Positions 25,614 through 34,541 of a stretch of DNA of 64,000 bases are shown piece by piece. The notes below the pieces were generated by a model that saw only the letters and a program-made list of their open reading frames with translations, did not search any database and was not told the DNA's origin. Each line of letters opens with the position of its first letter. Within the stretch, counting starts at the first letter, position 1. Made by a program: the position numbers and the translations under genes. Source of the DNA: an uncultured Acidimicrobiales bacterium (GTDB taxonomy: Bacteria; Actinomycetota; Acidimicrobiia; Acidimicrobiales; CATQHL01); the NCBI GenBank assembly GCA_958295925.1, contig CATQHL010000001.1:526676-590675 (forward strand), given 5' to 3'.

Positions 25614-26477
25614 ATGCTGAGCGACGATTTTCTTGAGAGCTACCACAGGGACGGCTTCGCCGTGCTGACCGACGCCGTAGCGGCCGAGAAGTGCCTGGAG
25701 CTGCGGGCGCGGGCGGGCGAGATAGTAGAGGAGTTTGACCACACCGGCGGCGGCAAGACTTTCTCCACCACCGAGCAGACGCACTCCCGCGAGGAGTACT
25801 TTCTGACCTCCGGCGGGGCGGTGCGCTGCTTCCTGGAGGAGGGAGTGGTGGACACGCAGGGGCGGCTGCTGGTGGAGAAGGCAAACTCCGTCAACAAGAT
25901 CGGCCACGCAATGCACGATCTCGACCCTGTTTTCGCCGCCTTCTCCTATACGCCGCTGGTGGCGGAAGTGGTTTCCCAGTTGGGGATTGTCAATCCGCAG
26001 ATGCTGCAGTCGATGTACATTTTCAAGTCGCCCGGGGTCGGCGGGGAGGTCGTGCCCCACATCGATCACTCCTTCCTTTGGACGCAGCCGAAGTCGGTAA
26101 TGACCCTCTGGTACGCCATAGACGACTCCACGGTGGAGAACGGCTGCATGTGGGCAATGCCTGGCGGGCACCTGAGCGAGCCGGTTCGGCAGCGCTTTCG
26201 CGCCGAGGGAGGCTCGACCACCATGGACGTCTACGACGACACGCCCTACCCGCTTGGGGAGTTCGTGCCGGTGGAGGCGCCCCGTGGCACGCTTGTCGCC
26301 TTCGACGGCATGCTCCCCCACTTCAGCAGGCACAACCATTCCGACCGGCCGCGCCACGCCTACACCGTGCACGTGATAGACAGCGACGCCCGCTACCTGA
26401 AGGACAACTGGCTGCATAGGGGCGAGGAACTGCCGCTGCGCCCGCTGTTTGAGGAAGTCGAGCGGCTGTCCGCTTGA
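25614..26477 (+). CDS. Phytanoyl-CoA dioxygenase (PhyH) family oxygenase in the nucleoside operon
   Basis: A 287-residue Fe(II)/2-oxoglutarate-dependent oxygenase of the PhyH/PHYHD1 type. The iron triad is visible: HID at 149-151 and the distal His in GMLPHFSRHN; the downstream SDRPRHAY supplies the arginine that usually binds 2-oxoglutarate. The start is ATG 25614 with AGGAG upstream, only seven bases after the deoA stop, so it is in the operon. Bacterial relatives hydroxylate very varied small molecules. Its place between thymidine phosphorylase and adenosine deaminase suggests a nucleoside- or base-derived substrate, but that is inference; a co-transcribed but unrelated role is possible. 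Confidence 0.88.
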   Translation: MLSDDFLESYHRDGFAVLTDAVAAEKCLELRARAGEIVEEFDHTGGGKTFSTTEQTHSREEYFLTSGGAVRCFLEEGVVDTQGRLLVEKANSVNKIGHAMHDLDPVFAAFSYTPLVAEVVSQLGIVNPQMLQSMYIFKSPGVGGEVVPHIDHSFLWTQPKSVMTLWYAIDDSTVENGCMWAMPGGHLSEPVRQRFRAEGGSTTMDVYDDTPYPLGEFVPVEAPRGTLVAFDGMLPHFSRHNHSDRPRHAYTVHVIDSDARYLKDNWLHRGEELPLRPLFEEVERLSA

Positions 26478-26571
26478 AGATCGAGCGCCATGCCGCCACG
26501 ACAGCATCCACCCCCGGCACCGCCCCAATCTGAGTCGCTGTCCGCTTGAAGATCGAGCGCCTTGCCGCCAC
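26467..26571. repeat. 71-base-period duplication of the oxygenase 3' end and add start
   Basis: About 35 bases recur at 26467 and 26538. The first copy contains the stop codon of the oxygenase gene (CCGCTTGAAGATC) and an ATG at 26490; the second carries TTG at the same place, the first possible start of the adenosine deaminase gene. Confidence 0.75.
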
Positions 26572-27674
26572 GCAATGATCACGCCGACGCCGCTGGACGC
26601 GCGTTGACCACGCCAAGCCTCGAGCTAATCCGCTCGGCCCCGAAAGTGCTCCTGCACGACCACCTCGACGGCGGGCTGCGCCCTCAAACCATCCTGGATC
26701 TGGCCGAGCAGGTCGGCTACGGCGATCTACCTAGCCGTGACACCGACGATCTCGCCCGCTGGATGCATGCCGGGGCGGATCGCCGCAGCCTCGAGCTCTA
26801 CCTGCAGACGTTCGCGCACACCACGGCGGTTATGCAGACATCAGAGGCCGTCGAGCGTGTGGCCGCCGAGTGCGCCGAGGACTTGGCAGACGACGGCGTC
26901 GTGTACGCCGAGGTTCGCTTCGCCCCGGAGCTTTTCTGCAGGCAGGGCCTCACCCTGCAGGAATCTGTCGAGGCCGTCCTCTCAGGATTTGCCCTGGGCA
27001 GCGTCGGCAGGGGTATCCGCGTGTGCGCCCTGTTGGTGGGCATGAGGGGAGCCGACCGATGCCTGGAAGTGGCGGAGTTGGCGCTGCGGATGCGAAGCAG
27101 AGGCGTAGTCGGCTTCGACATAGCCGGGCCGGAGGCCGGCTATCCCCCAGGCGACTACCAGGACGCTTTCGCGAGGCTGCGACGGGAGTGGTTCCACTAC
27201 ACCATTCACGCAGGCGAGGGCTACGGGTTGCCGTCAATCAGGGAGGCGCTGCGGACTTGCGGGGCGGAGCGACTTGGCCACGGCGTGCGCATTGTCGACG
27301 ACATCCGGGAGGTCGACGGCGGCTGGGAACTGGGGCGGCTGGCCTCATACGTGCGAGATCGCCGCATCCCCCTGGAGTTGTGCCCAAGCTCGAACGTTCA
27401 CACCGGCGCAACCGCCTCCATAAACGCCCACCCCGTTGGGCTGTTGCATTCTCTGGGGTTCCGCGTGACGATCAACACCGACAACCGCCTGATGAGCAAC
27501 ACCAGCCTCAGCAAGGAGATGGCGCTCTGCGCAGATGCGTTCGGCTGGGGCCTCTCCGACCTGCGCCGCCTCACCGTCAACGCCGCCAAGAGCGCCTTCT
27601 TGCCCTTCGACGAGCGCCGATCCTTGATTGATGGGAAATTACTGCCCGCCTACGCCGCCCTGGGCGGGGATTGA
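26562..27674 (+). CDS. add: Adenosine deaminase
   Basis: Deaminates adenosine and deoxyadenosine to inosine forms. The product follows the actinobacterial enzyme: [12 protein letters not shown] carries the first zinc histidines, [11 protein letters not shown] follows, then FTIHAGE with the third His and catalytic Glu, GADRLGHGV-like [11 protein letters not shown], and TVNTDN-like [15 protein letters not shown] with the last Asp. The start is uncertain. TTG 26562 lies in a duplicated block; TTG 26604 ([18 protein letters not shown]) corresponds better to where mycobacterial homologues begin. It is the last gene of the operon, about 85 bases after the oxygenase. Confidence 0.93.
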   Translation: MPPRNDHADAAGRALTTPSLELIRSAPKVLLHDHLDGGLRPQTILDLAEQVGYGDLPSRDTDDLARWMHAGADRRSLELYLQTFAHTTAVMQTSEAVERVAAECAEDLADDGVVYAEVRFAPELFCRQGLTLQESVEAVLSGFALGSVGRGIRVCALLVGMRGADRCLEVAELALRMRSRGVVGFDIAGPEAGYPPGDYQDAFARLRREWFHYTIHAGEGYGLPSIREALRTCGAERLGHGVRIVDDIREVDGGWELGRLASYVRDRRIPLELCPSSNVHTGATASINAHPVGLLHSLGFRVTINTDNRLMSNTSLSKEMALCADAFGWGLSDLRRLTVNAAKSAFLPFDERRSLIDGKLLPAYAALGGD

Positions 27675-28063
27675 ATCCGCCCTGGGCGCCTGCAACACAC
27701 TGAGGGCGCGAACTGGCACACTCCGGGGGGCCTGCTGATACCCCAGGGCGCCTGCAGACACACCCCTGAGCGCCTGCAGACACACCCCAGGACGCGAACT
27801 GGCACACTCCGGGGCACCTGCCGCCCCCAGGCCCCACCCCCACCCATCCGTAACGTTCAAGCGCTCCTTGCCGATCCCCAACCACCCGACGCTTTACGCA
27901 TCCCGTGTCGCAAAGCCCTGGCGCAAGCTAACGGCTCCACTCTCCGGCAGATAGCCCGATCCCGTCACCGAGCACCTTTGCCGCTTCCTGCGGATGTTCT
28001 CGGCGCTCCACTCTCCGGCAGCTAGCCCGATCCCGTCACCTTCGCTTCTCCTCCTCCCCACCG

Positions 28064-28247
28064 TTCTCGTGAAAGCGAGAATGAGCACCGACGGGGTGGC
28101 GCGTCGCTGCTGCCTGGCTCGCTGGCCTCCCCACCGTTCTCGTGATAGCGAGAATGAGCCCGGAGCGACCGCCGCAGCCTCCACCCCCACCGCCAGTCCT
28201 CCCCACCGTTACCGCCAGTCCTCCCCATCGGTTTCGTGATAGCGAAA
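28064..28247. repeat. Three related hairpins with a compensatory change
   Basis: TTCTCG-TGAAAG-CGAGAA (28064-28081), TTCTCG-TGATAG-CGAGAA (28137-28154) and TTTCG-TGATAG-CGAAA (28232-28247), each followed by ATGAGC. In the third, a C-G pair has become T-A, so pairing is kept. Confidence 0.65.
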
Positions 28248-28293
28248 ATGAGCACCTATGACAAACTGCTGGTCATAGATTAGGACAATGCAG

Positions 28294-28322
28294 TGGACAA
28301 TACTCAGCAAGATTGGTAAAAT
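28294..28322 (+). promoter_or_regulatory. Sigma70-type promoter of the Fic gene, probably leaderless
   Basis: TGGACA (28294-28299) and TAAAAT (28317-28322) are 17 bases apart. The expected transcription start is at or within a base or two of the ATG at 28329, and no ribosome-binding site precedes the ATG, so the mRNA would be leaderless. Confidence 0.6.
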
Positions 28323-28328
28323 CACCTT

Positions 28329-29513
28329 ATGAGAGAGTATGAGCGCACTCACCCTTGGATCACTTTTTCGGCGAAAGAAGTAAACGCTTTCAGCCCCAAG
28401 CTTTGGATGCTGATTGGCGAAGCTCGTGCACTGTGCCAGCAAATTGCCAAAGCACCCCTGTCACCCGGTCTGGCCGCGAATCTAAAGCAGGCCGCCCTCG
28501 TGAGGGGCGCCCAGGCAACCGTCGCCATCGAGGGCAACTCGCTTACCATCGAAAACGTTTCAGGGCTTCTTGACGGGACTTTCAAGGCGCCCCCGTCAAG
28601 GGAATACCAGGAGCGGGAAGTCCGAAACGTATTGGAAGCACTGCAAGAGATCGACGACATCTTGTCAGATGCCACTAAACCCGATATAACCGCTGATCTC
28701 ATCTGCGATTTCAACCGTCGGCTGCTAGAGGGAACCTCACACACCTACGAAGTGAAGCCAGGGATCATTCGTATGCATTCTGTGGGTGTTGGACTATACC
28801 AAGGGGCACCCGCAGAGGACTGTGACTACTTGCTTAAACGACTAGCCACTTGGCTGGAAAGCGACGATTTCCGCTCTGATAACATCCATATCCAATTTGC
28901 CTTAACTCTCATCAGCGCGATTTGCGCTCATTTGTACATTGCCTGGATTCACCCTTTCGGAGATGGAAACGGGCGCACCGCGAGGCTGCTGGAGTATCTG
29001 ATTCTTGCCAAGAGTGGGTTAATGCCGTTCTTCTCAGCGCATTTACTGGCAAACCATTTCAATCTCACGCGCGACCGCTACTACAGAGAGCTTGAAATGT
29101 CCAGCCGTGCATGTCGAATTTCCAGCTTTATTGAATACGCCACAGAAGGCTTCGTCGACGGGATGGGGGAGCAAATAACGCAAGTGCTTGCTCAGCATCA
29201 TTTGTTGGCGTGGAACAGCTTTGTAGAAGAGACAATGAACGCGTTCCCGAACAGCCCTGCACGTGAGCGACAACGACTACTGGTTATGGCACTTCCGGCC
29301 ACCCGAGCCGTTCCAAGCAGCAAAATTCCAAATCTGTCCCCCGAATTGGCGACAATGTACGCAACAAAAGGTGCTAGAACATTGAGCAGGGACTTGAATC
29401 GTCTTCAGGGCGCGGGACTAATTGTTTACGAAAGAAACGGTTGGCGAGCTAGAGGGGAGTTGATGCAGCGCTTCTTGCCCCAATCAGCAAGAAGCGATGG
29501 AAGCAATCACTAG
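28329..29513 (+). CDS. Fic-domain protein (class II, probable AMPylase)
   Basis: Fic enzymes usually transfer AMP from ATP to hydroxyl groups of target proteins. The 394-residue protein has a complete core motif HPFGDGNGRTAR from H208 (consensus HxFx(D/E)GNGRxxR), so it should be active. An N-terminal inhibitory motif (T64-V-A-I-E68-G-N) marks it as class II, self-inhibited by its own N-terminus. The N-terminal Fic_N-like region is present and the C-terminus, with a likely winged-helix (LSRDLNRLQGAGLIVYER), resembles Fic proteins that bind DNA. It stands alone after a repeat region, in sequence less GC-rich than the operon before it, which suggests horizontal acquisition. The target is unknown. 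Confidence 0.92.
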   Translation: MREYERTHPWITFSAKEVNAFSPKLWMLIGEARALCQQIAKAPLSPGLAANLKQAALVRGAQATVAIEGNSLTIENVSGLLDGTFKAPPSREYQEREVRNVLEALQEIDDILSDATKPDITADLICDFNRRLLEGTSHTYEVKPGIIRMHSVGVGLYQGAPAEDCDYLLKRLATWLESDDFRSDNIHIQFALTLISAICAHLYIAWIHPFGDGNGRTARLLEYLILAKSGLMPFFSAHLLANHFNLTRDRYYRELEMSSRACRISSFIEYATEGFVDGMGEQITQVLAQHHLLAWNSFVEETMNAFPNSPARERQRLLVMALPATRAVPSSKIPNLSPELATMYATKGARTLSRDLNRLQGAGLIVYERNGWRARGELMQRFLPQSARSDGSNH

Positions 29514-30817
29514 TGACAGGTTGATCTTACGAAACGCTGCATCTGCTCGTTCAATAAATCTGGGAAATGGTCATGGTTGCCTCCAATGGACGCAGACAGT
29601 CTCCGCAAGAATAAGTCCACCCTACCGATCGGGATAAATTCAGGATCCAAAGCTGAAGCCAATACGGAAGCGACTAGCTTTCTGCCAGAGTGGATTCCAG
29701 GCTGAAATCCCAGCTAAGGGAAATAGCACAATGAGACGCTTTACGATCTTGGTATATCGTTGTTATCTTGCTAACTCATTGTTGTGCAACCTAATTTTGA
29801 AAAAAGGCTGTAAGTGATTTGCTTAGCAATTTCCTGGGCACTTCATTGGAATGTCATCCACCTGTGCAAGGGTTCTGGCGCACTCGATAGCCTGCGACCA
29901 AATTTTGGATTCAACCTGTCAAACAGCCTTTCGCCTGAGATATGATTCTTACACTACCAAGACCTGAATAATCAATACGTCACATGTGACCCCAACGTAA
30001 AAAGGAACTTGTATTCAAATCAAACTCGCTGTCAACCGTCTTTCTGTTTCCGCCAGTGTCGCCGGAATCTCATCAAACTCTTATCCACAAGTTGACCACA
30101 AGTTGACCACAAGTCTCTACTGTCACCATTTACCCTGACTACAGGATTAACAACAAGACCACTGCTAGATGACATTTGCCCGCTAATCCCTATTGCCACC
30201 CTGAGCCGCCCGACGGCAACCCCGCGACCGAGCCGGCTAGATAGTATTTGACCGCTAATCCCTATTGCCACCCTTCTTTCATTGCCTGTTACGTAAATCT
30301 AGATAGTCCATCTCTCAGGGGTGAGCTTCGAATCCCTATTACCACCCTTCTTTCAATGCTTGCTGCCACAGACTCGATCCGCCCGCCTTCAGGACGGGTT
30401 ACCTGTGAGAGCGACGGCTCAAGCGACAATCGTAAAGAATGCCCACTTCTGATGACTACGGATGCCCTGTGGAAACTATCGTCTAGCAGGAAATCGTCCC
30501 GATAAGTTTCCAAGCCATGGGCCAACACGCTTTTGCGTTGTGGGAACTATCGTCTAGCAGGAAATCATCCTGATGCTTAGAATAATAATGATGTTCTTTT
30601 TTCGCCCGAAAAAATCTTGTTGAGTTCTTTTTTCTAAATAAAATGAGAATCCAGGGCGCGGCGAAAACTTCGTTTGCGCCACTACCAGAGTCTTCGTATG
30701 CCACCGGGGCAGTAAAAGAATCGCTGCCAGTAATAAAGCCGCTTTGAGATATCTATTGAAAGTTGGCACCCCCCTAAATTAGCATCCCCTTTCCCCCCCA
30801 TAAACATGAGAAAGTAT
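29514..30817. other. AT-rich intergenic region, possible gene remnant
   Basis: No convincing intact gene. On the minus strand 29510-29698 is an open frame reading LVASVLASALDPEFIPIG, then FLRRLSASIGGNHDHFPD. It ends in a four-base overlap with the Fic stop but has no good start, so it may be the tail of a lost gene. Further on are short direct repeats: CGCTAATCCCTATTGCCACC (about 30181 and 30252, third degenerate copy near 30330) and ACTATCGTCTAGCAGGAAATC (about 30474 and 30547). Confidence 0.4.
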
Positions 30818-31280
30818 ATTGTCGTAGCCCCCAGCTAATATAGCAACGAAATTGTCGCGCTCCCTACATGCTGAATCGAAAGATGCCACACCCCTCCACT
30901 TAGGTGAACGGAAAGATGTCACACCCCATCACTAACGTGAATCAAGAAGATGTCACACCCCATCACTAACGTGAACGGAAAGATGTCACACCCCTCTACT
31001 AGAGTGATCAAGAAGATATCACACCCCTCCAAGAAGATATCACACCCCTCAACTAAGGTGAATCAAGAAACTGTCACACCCCACTACTATGCTCAAAAAA
31101 AGATGCCACACCCTTCAACTAACGTGAACCGGAAAGAGTCCACACCCTCCACCAAGGTGAAACGAGAAAAAGCTGTCACACCCCACCACATTGTTAAACT
31201 AAAATGTTGTCGTACCCTACCACTATGGTGAATAGAAAAGGTGTCACACCCCCCCACTAAGGTAAATACCGTGAACGAAA
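30818..31280 (+). repeat. Array of about 13 degenerate 33-base repeats copying a gene start
   Basis: Units of about 33 bases follow one another without spacers: consensus ATGTCACACCCCTCNACTAA followed by GGTGAAYSRAAAG. Each unit resembles an RBS (GAAAG) plus ATG plus about eight codons (MSHPSTKVN). The last unit overlaps the first codons of the HNH gene, so the array is probably made of old duplicates of that gene's start region. Copies nearest 30820 are the most diverged. Confidence 0.8.
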
Positions 31281-32746
31281 AGATGTTCGAAGCAGGCAAA
31301 TTTCAGTCATTGCCAGATCTTGGGTCGGCTCGCAACTCAGCGCCCGACCGCAACTCAGCGCCCGACCGCAACTCAGCGCCCGCGAACGAAGTTGCGCCAG
31401 AGGTAGCAATCGTCAGAGAAGTTTGTGGCGGATTGTCGACTGTGAACGTGAACAAAGTGGGCTCGGAGGACTTGGGCGAGCTTGTGGTCGCACTTGGACA
31501 GGCGAGGAACCAGGTCTCTTCGCTGCTCTGCGAGGCTGCTAAGGCTTACGCAACGGAGGGCAGTGAAGGGAAGGCGACGAAGGCTTTGCGCGACAAAGCG
31601 CGAATCCCTGGCAGGGAAGCCAGAAAATTGGTAAGAGTCGGTGAAGCGCTCGATGAAATGCCGAACTTGGCCAAGATGTTGAAGATGGGCGATGTCACCC
31701 TCGATCACGCCTCTGCACTGGCATCTGCCGCAGAGGCCTGCAGCGCGGAGGTGGTGAACGCCGACTCCGACCTGCTCAAGAAAGCGTGCCACGAAGGAAT
31801 CGAGCGGTTCGCAAAGCGGGCCAGGGAGTTTGCCGCTGAGCACTCAACGGACAGAGGTAAAGACCGCCTGGAAACGCAGCGCGAGGCACGCAAAGCTTCA
31901 CTGTTCCGCGACGACCTGACAGGCATGGGAATCCTGCACGGCGAGTGGGACCCAATCTCCTTCCACCTTCTGCAGCAAACCGTGGACTTATACGCCGATG
32001 CCCTTTGGCGACGAGACGGCGGGGATGACAACCCAACCGATGAACAACACAGGATAAACGGCAAGCCCTGGGAAAAGCATCAAGGAAAGCAACGAACTTA
32101 TAAGCAGCGCATGAGCGACGCAATTTTCGAGATAATCACAGGGAGGGACTCCACCACACACGAGCCGCTTCCAGAAGATAACAACGCCTCCCACGTCAGA
32201 GTCGCCAACCATCTGATCGTCACCGCTGATATCGGCGTTCTTGACGGCACCAAGCCCAACGGCCGCTGCGAAATCGTCGGACACGGCACCGTTCACCCAA
32301 GCATCATCCGGACCCTCTCCCCAGACACCGAACTGTCGGGGATGCTCTTCGACCGGCAAGGCCGCCCCATCTGGCTCGGTCGTCAGCAGCGACTGGCGAA
32401 CACTGCTCTAAAACTTGCGCTGGCCGTTCGCGACGGGGGCTGCGTGCTCTGCGACGCCCCACCACACCACTGTCAGGCGCATCACGTTAGGGAATGGAGC
32501 AAAGGCGGACGAACCGATCCTGACAACCTGGCCACTCTTTGCAGAACCTGTCACAGGAGCCTCCACAATCAGAACCAAGTGCTGAATCACAGCCCTGCGA
32601 CAGGTTGGCAAGCCCGAACTCGGACACAGTCCCGCCGAGATGCGAAACCCGGCGAAGACAGCAGGCATGCAACAGGGCGACTAGCCCGAATCCGGACACA
32701 TGAGGCCACCAAAGCCTCCAGCTTGGCTCGGTCGCCTCCAAGATAA
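31241..32746 (+). CDS. DUF222/HNH endonuclease-domain protein (13E12-like)
   Basis: A 501-residue member of the actinobacterial family combining an N-terminal helical DUF222 region with a C-terminal HNH nuclease, often found near mobile DNA. The HNH motif is complete: CVLCDAPPHHCQAHHVREW, then NLATLCRTCHRSLH, with paired zinc cysteines. Near the N-terminus NSAPDR is repeated three times (about residues 33-46). GTG 31241 lies in the last copy of the upstream repeat array; the ATG at 31283 (MFEAGKFQSL) is a reasonable alternative start. The function of the family is not established; nuclease activity is likely from the motif. Confidence 0.85.
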   Translation: MSHPPTKVNTVNEKMFEAGKFQSLPDLGSARNSAPDRNSAPDRNSAPANEVAPEVAIVREVCGGLSTVNVNKVGSEDLGELVVALGQARNQVSSLLCEAAKAYATEGSEGKATKALRDKARIPGREARKLVRVGEALDEMPNLAKMLKMGDVTLDHASALASAAEACSAEVVNADSDLLKKACHEGIERFAKRAREFAAEHSTDRGKDRLETQREARKASLFRDDLTGMGILHGEWDPISFHLLQQTVDLYADALWRRDGGDDNPTDEQHRINGKPWEKHQGKQRTYKQRMSDAIFEIITGRDSTTHEPLPEDNNASHVRVANHLIVTADIGVLDGTKPNGRCEIVGHGTVHPSIIRTLSPDTELSGMLFDRQGRPIWLGRQQRLANTALKLALAVRDGGCVLCDAPPHHCQAHHVREWSKGGRTDPDNLATLCRTCHRSLHNQNQVLNHSPATGWQARTRTQSRRDAKPGEDSRHATGRLARIRTHEATKASSLARSPPR

Positions 32747-33254
32747 AGACCTACAAGTCATCTAAGAATTGTCTGGCAAAGAACGCGGCGCTGGGGAATG
32801 CAAATGAAGGCGCAGCGGATTGAAGAAGACGACGCAGCAGATTGAAGAAGACGACGCAGCGGGCGAAGATGACGACGCTGGGAAAGACGACGCTGGGAAA
32901 TACAAATAGCGGCGCAAGGGGTGAAGATGACGACGCAGCGAAATGAAATAGCGAATGGGCGCAATCGTTCACCTTCACATCAGACTAGGAATTTTCAGGT
33001 AAAGAATGGCTAGTTGTTGCCAGAGTAAATTCTCAAGTATCGCCAACGCGCAGCAAAGAAGAGAACACCTAAGGAAAGAACCGTAAAAAAGAGAACACCT
33101 AAGGAAAGAACACCGAAGAGCAGAATCCAAATGAGATGGAAAAGAGAAATCGAGAATCCTGGTGGTTCAGAGTTGTGTTCCTGCGGCGAGCCGCCACTCA
33201 AGCAAAGAAAACTCAAGCAACGAAGGCGAGCAACACCCACGTGCGCAATAGGCA
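32747..33254. other. Repeat-rich intergenic region after the HNH gene
   Basis: No gene is supported. At 32815-32945 short units of GAAGAAGACGACGCAGC-type sequence are repeated five or more times. At 33055-33110 the block AAGAGAACACCTAAGGAAAG occurs twice, 33 bases apart. Confidence 0.6.
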
Positions 33255-33617
33255 CCCATGGCAGAAAAGGAAAGACCCACGATTAAGACCCACCAAACCA
33301 GCTTCTAATCGTAGACAGGTTCACAATTGATGGCAGAAAAGGAAAGACCACGATTAAGACCCACGTCCGGCCAGATGGCAGCACCCCCCGCTGGAGGGCT
33401 ATGGCAGAAAAGGAAAGACCACGATCAAGACCCACACATCACTAATCAATTTCGCTCCCTCGATCCACACCACGGCAGAAAAGGAAAGACCCACGATTGA
33501 GACTCACACATGAGGCAACCTTGCAACGGAGAGAATGGGCAGCCAAATGACCCACGCGGCCCAATAACCAGCCCAAAAATGCAAACGAAAATACAAGCGT
33601 AGAAAGGAAAGTCCCCA
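33255..33617 (+). repeat. Four degenerate copies of the nucleoside hydrolase start region
   Basis: A unit GGCAGAAAAGGAAAGACC(C)ACGAT(T/C)AAGACCCAC occurs at about 33259, 33332, 33402 and 33474, roughly 70 bases apart. It resembles the sequence around the nucleoside hydrolase start (TAGAAAGGAAAGTCCCCA followed by ATGAGACGC), including its AAGGAAAG ribosome-binding site. Confidence 0.65.
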
Positions 33618-34541
33618 ATGAGACGCTTCGTGATCGACACCGACACCGCCTCAGACGACGCCGTTGCCCTGGTGATGGCCCTTAAGGCGCCCGACGTGGA
33701 AGTGGATGCAATAACTGTCGTGGCTGGCAACGTGCCGCTGGAGCGTTGCGTTCAGGCCGCCCTCTACACGGTGGAGCTCTGCGGCAAGACCACCCCCGTC
33801 TACGTTGGGCTCGACAAGCCGATGATCCAGCCGCTCATCACCGCAGAGGCCGTACACGGCAACGACGGTCTCGGCGACATCGGACTGGACCTCACCGGCC
33901 GCACTCCAGCCAACGGGCGCGCCGTGGACGTTCTGGTGGAGACAATTTGCAGCTCGCCAGGCGAAGTAACGCTGGTGACACTGGGGCCGCTGACCAACGT
34001 GGGGGCGGCACTGCTGCGCGAACCGGCCCTGGCTAAGGCCGTAAGGCACTGTTACGTCATGGGCGGCACCGGCCACCTGCCCGGCAACGTAACCCCTACC
34101 GCAGAGTTCAACATTTACGTAGACCCCGAAGCCGCCCGCATCGTCTTTGAGTCGGGAATGCCCCTCACAATGATCGGCTGGGACGCGAGCATGGCGTTTG
34201 CATTCATCAACCCCAAGGTGGAAGCCGAGATTAGAGCCATCAACACCCCGCTGGCGAACTTCGTGTGCGACATCCAAAGGCACCTATCGGAGTTCATGGT
34301 AAGGCTGTCGGGCAAGGCGGGCTTCGACCTGCCCGATCCTCTGGCAATGGCGGTGGCGCTCGACCCGGGAATCGCAGAGACAGAGGACTACTACGTGGAA
34401 GTAATCACCGGGGAGGGGCCTGCACGCGGGCAGACCGTGCTGGACGTCTGGCGGCGACACGGTAGGCAGCCAAACGCGTCCGTTGTGCGCAACATCGATC
34501 CGAAGGACTTCCAGTCAATGCTGAAAGACGCCGTGCGATAG
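33618..34541 (+). CDS. Inosine-uridine-preferring nucleoside hydrolase family protein
   Basis: Hydrolyses the N-glycosidic bond of ribonucleosides. The 307-residue chain has the calcium motif DTDTASDD (D7, D9, D13, D14), the TLGPLTNVG block (121-129), AEFNIYVDPEAA and a conserved late Asp (D240). The residue just before it, where inosine-uridine hydrolases of the classical type have the catalytic His (HDPLA), is Pro239 (LPDPLA), so specificity or activity may differ. AAGGAAAG precedes the ATG. It stands before the psuK/psuG-like pair and fits the nucleoside-use theme of the region. Confidence 0.9.
   Translation: MRRFVIDTDTASDDAVALVMALKAPDVEVDAITVVAGNVPLERCVQAALYTVELCGKTTPVYVGLDKPMIQPLITAEAVHGNDGLGDIGLDLTGRTPANGRAVDVLVETICSSPGEVTLVTLGPLTNVGAALLREPALAKAVRHCYVMGGTGHLPGNVTPTAEFNIYVDPEAARIVFESGMPLTMIGWDASMAFAFINPKVEAEIRAINTPLANFVCDIQRHLSEFMVRLSGKAGFDLPDPLAMAVALDPGIAETEDYYVEVITGEGPARGQTVLDVWRRHGRQPNASVVRNIDPKDFQSMLKDAVR

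Larger units (their letters stand above)
27675..28328. other. Repeat-filled intergenic region after add
   Basis: No gene is supported. The first part holds degenerate repeats of CCTGGGCGCCTGCA and of GAACTGGCACACTCCGGGG, which resemble the end of add. Around 27930 and 28005 a block (CACTCTCCGGCAG, then TAGCCCGATCCCGTCACC) occurs twice, 72-75 bases apart. The last part holds three related hairpins and the Fic promoter, listed separately. Confidence 0.6.

Noticed and set aside
30950..31231. 93-codon plus-strand reading frame of MSHPSTKVN repeats
   Set aside because: It is made entirely of the start-region repeats and ends without any domain; it is likely a by-product of the array.
30818..31280. 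CRISPR array
   Set aside because: Units are contiguous and degenerate with no unique spacers, and no cas genes are near; the unit copies the adjacent gene start.
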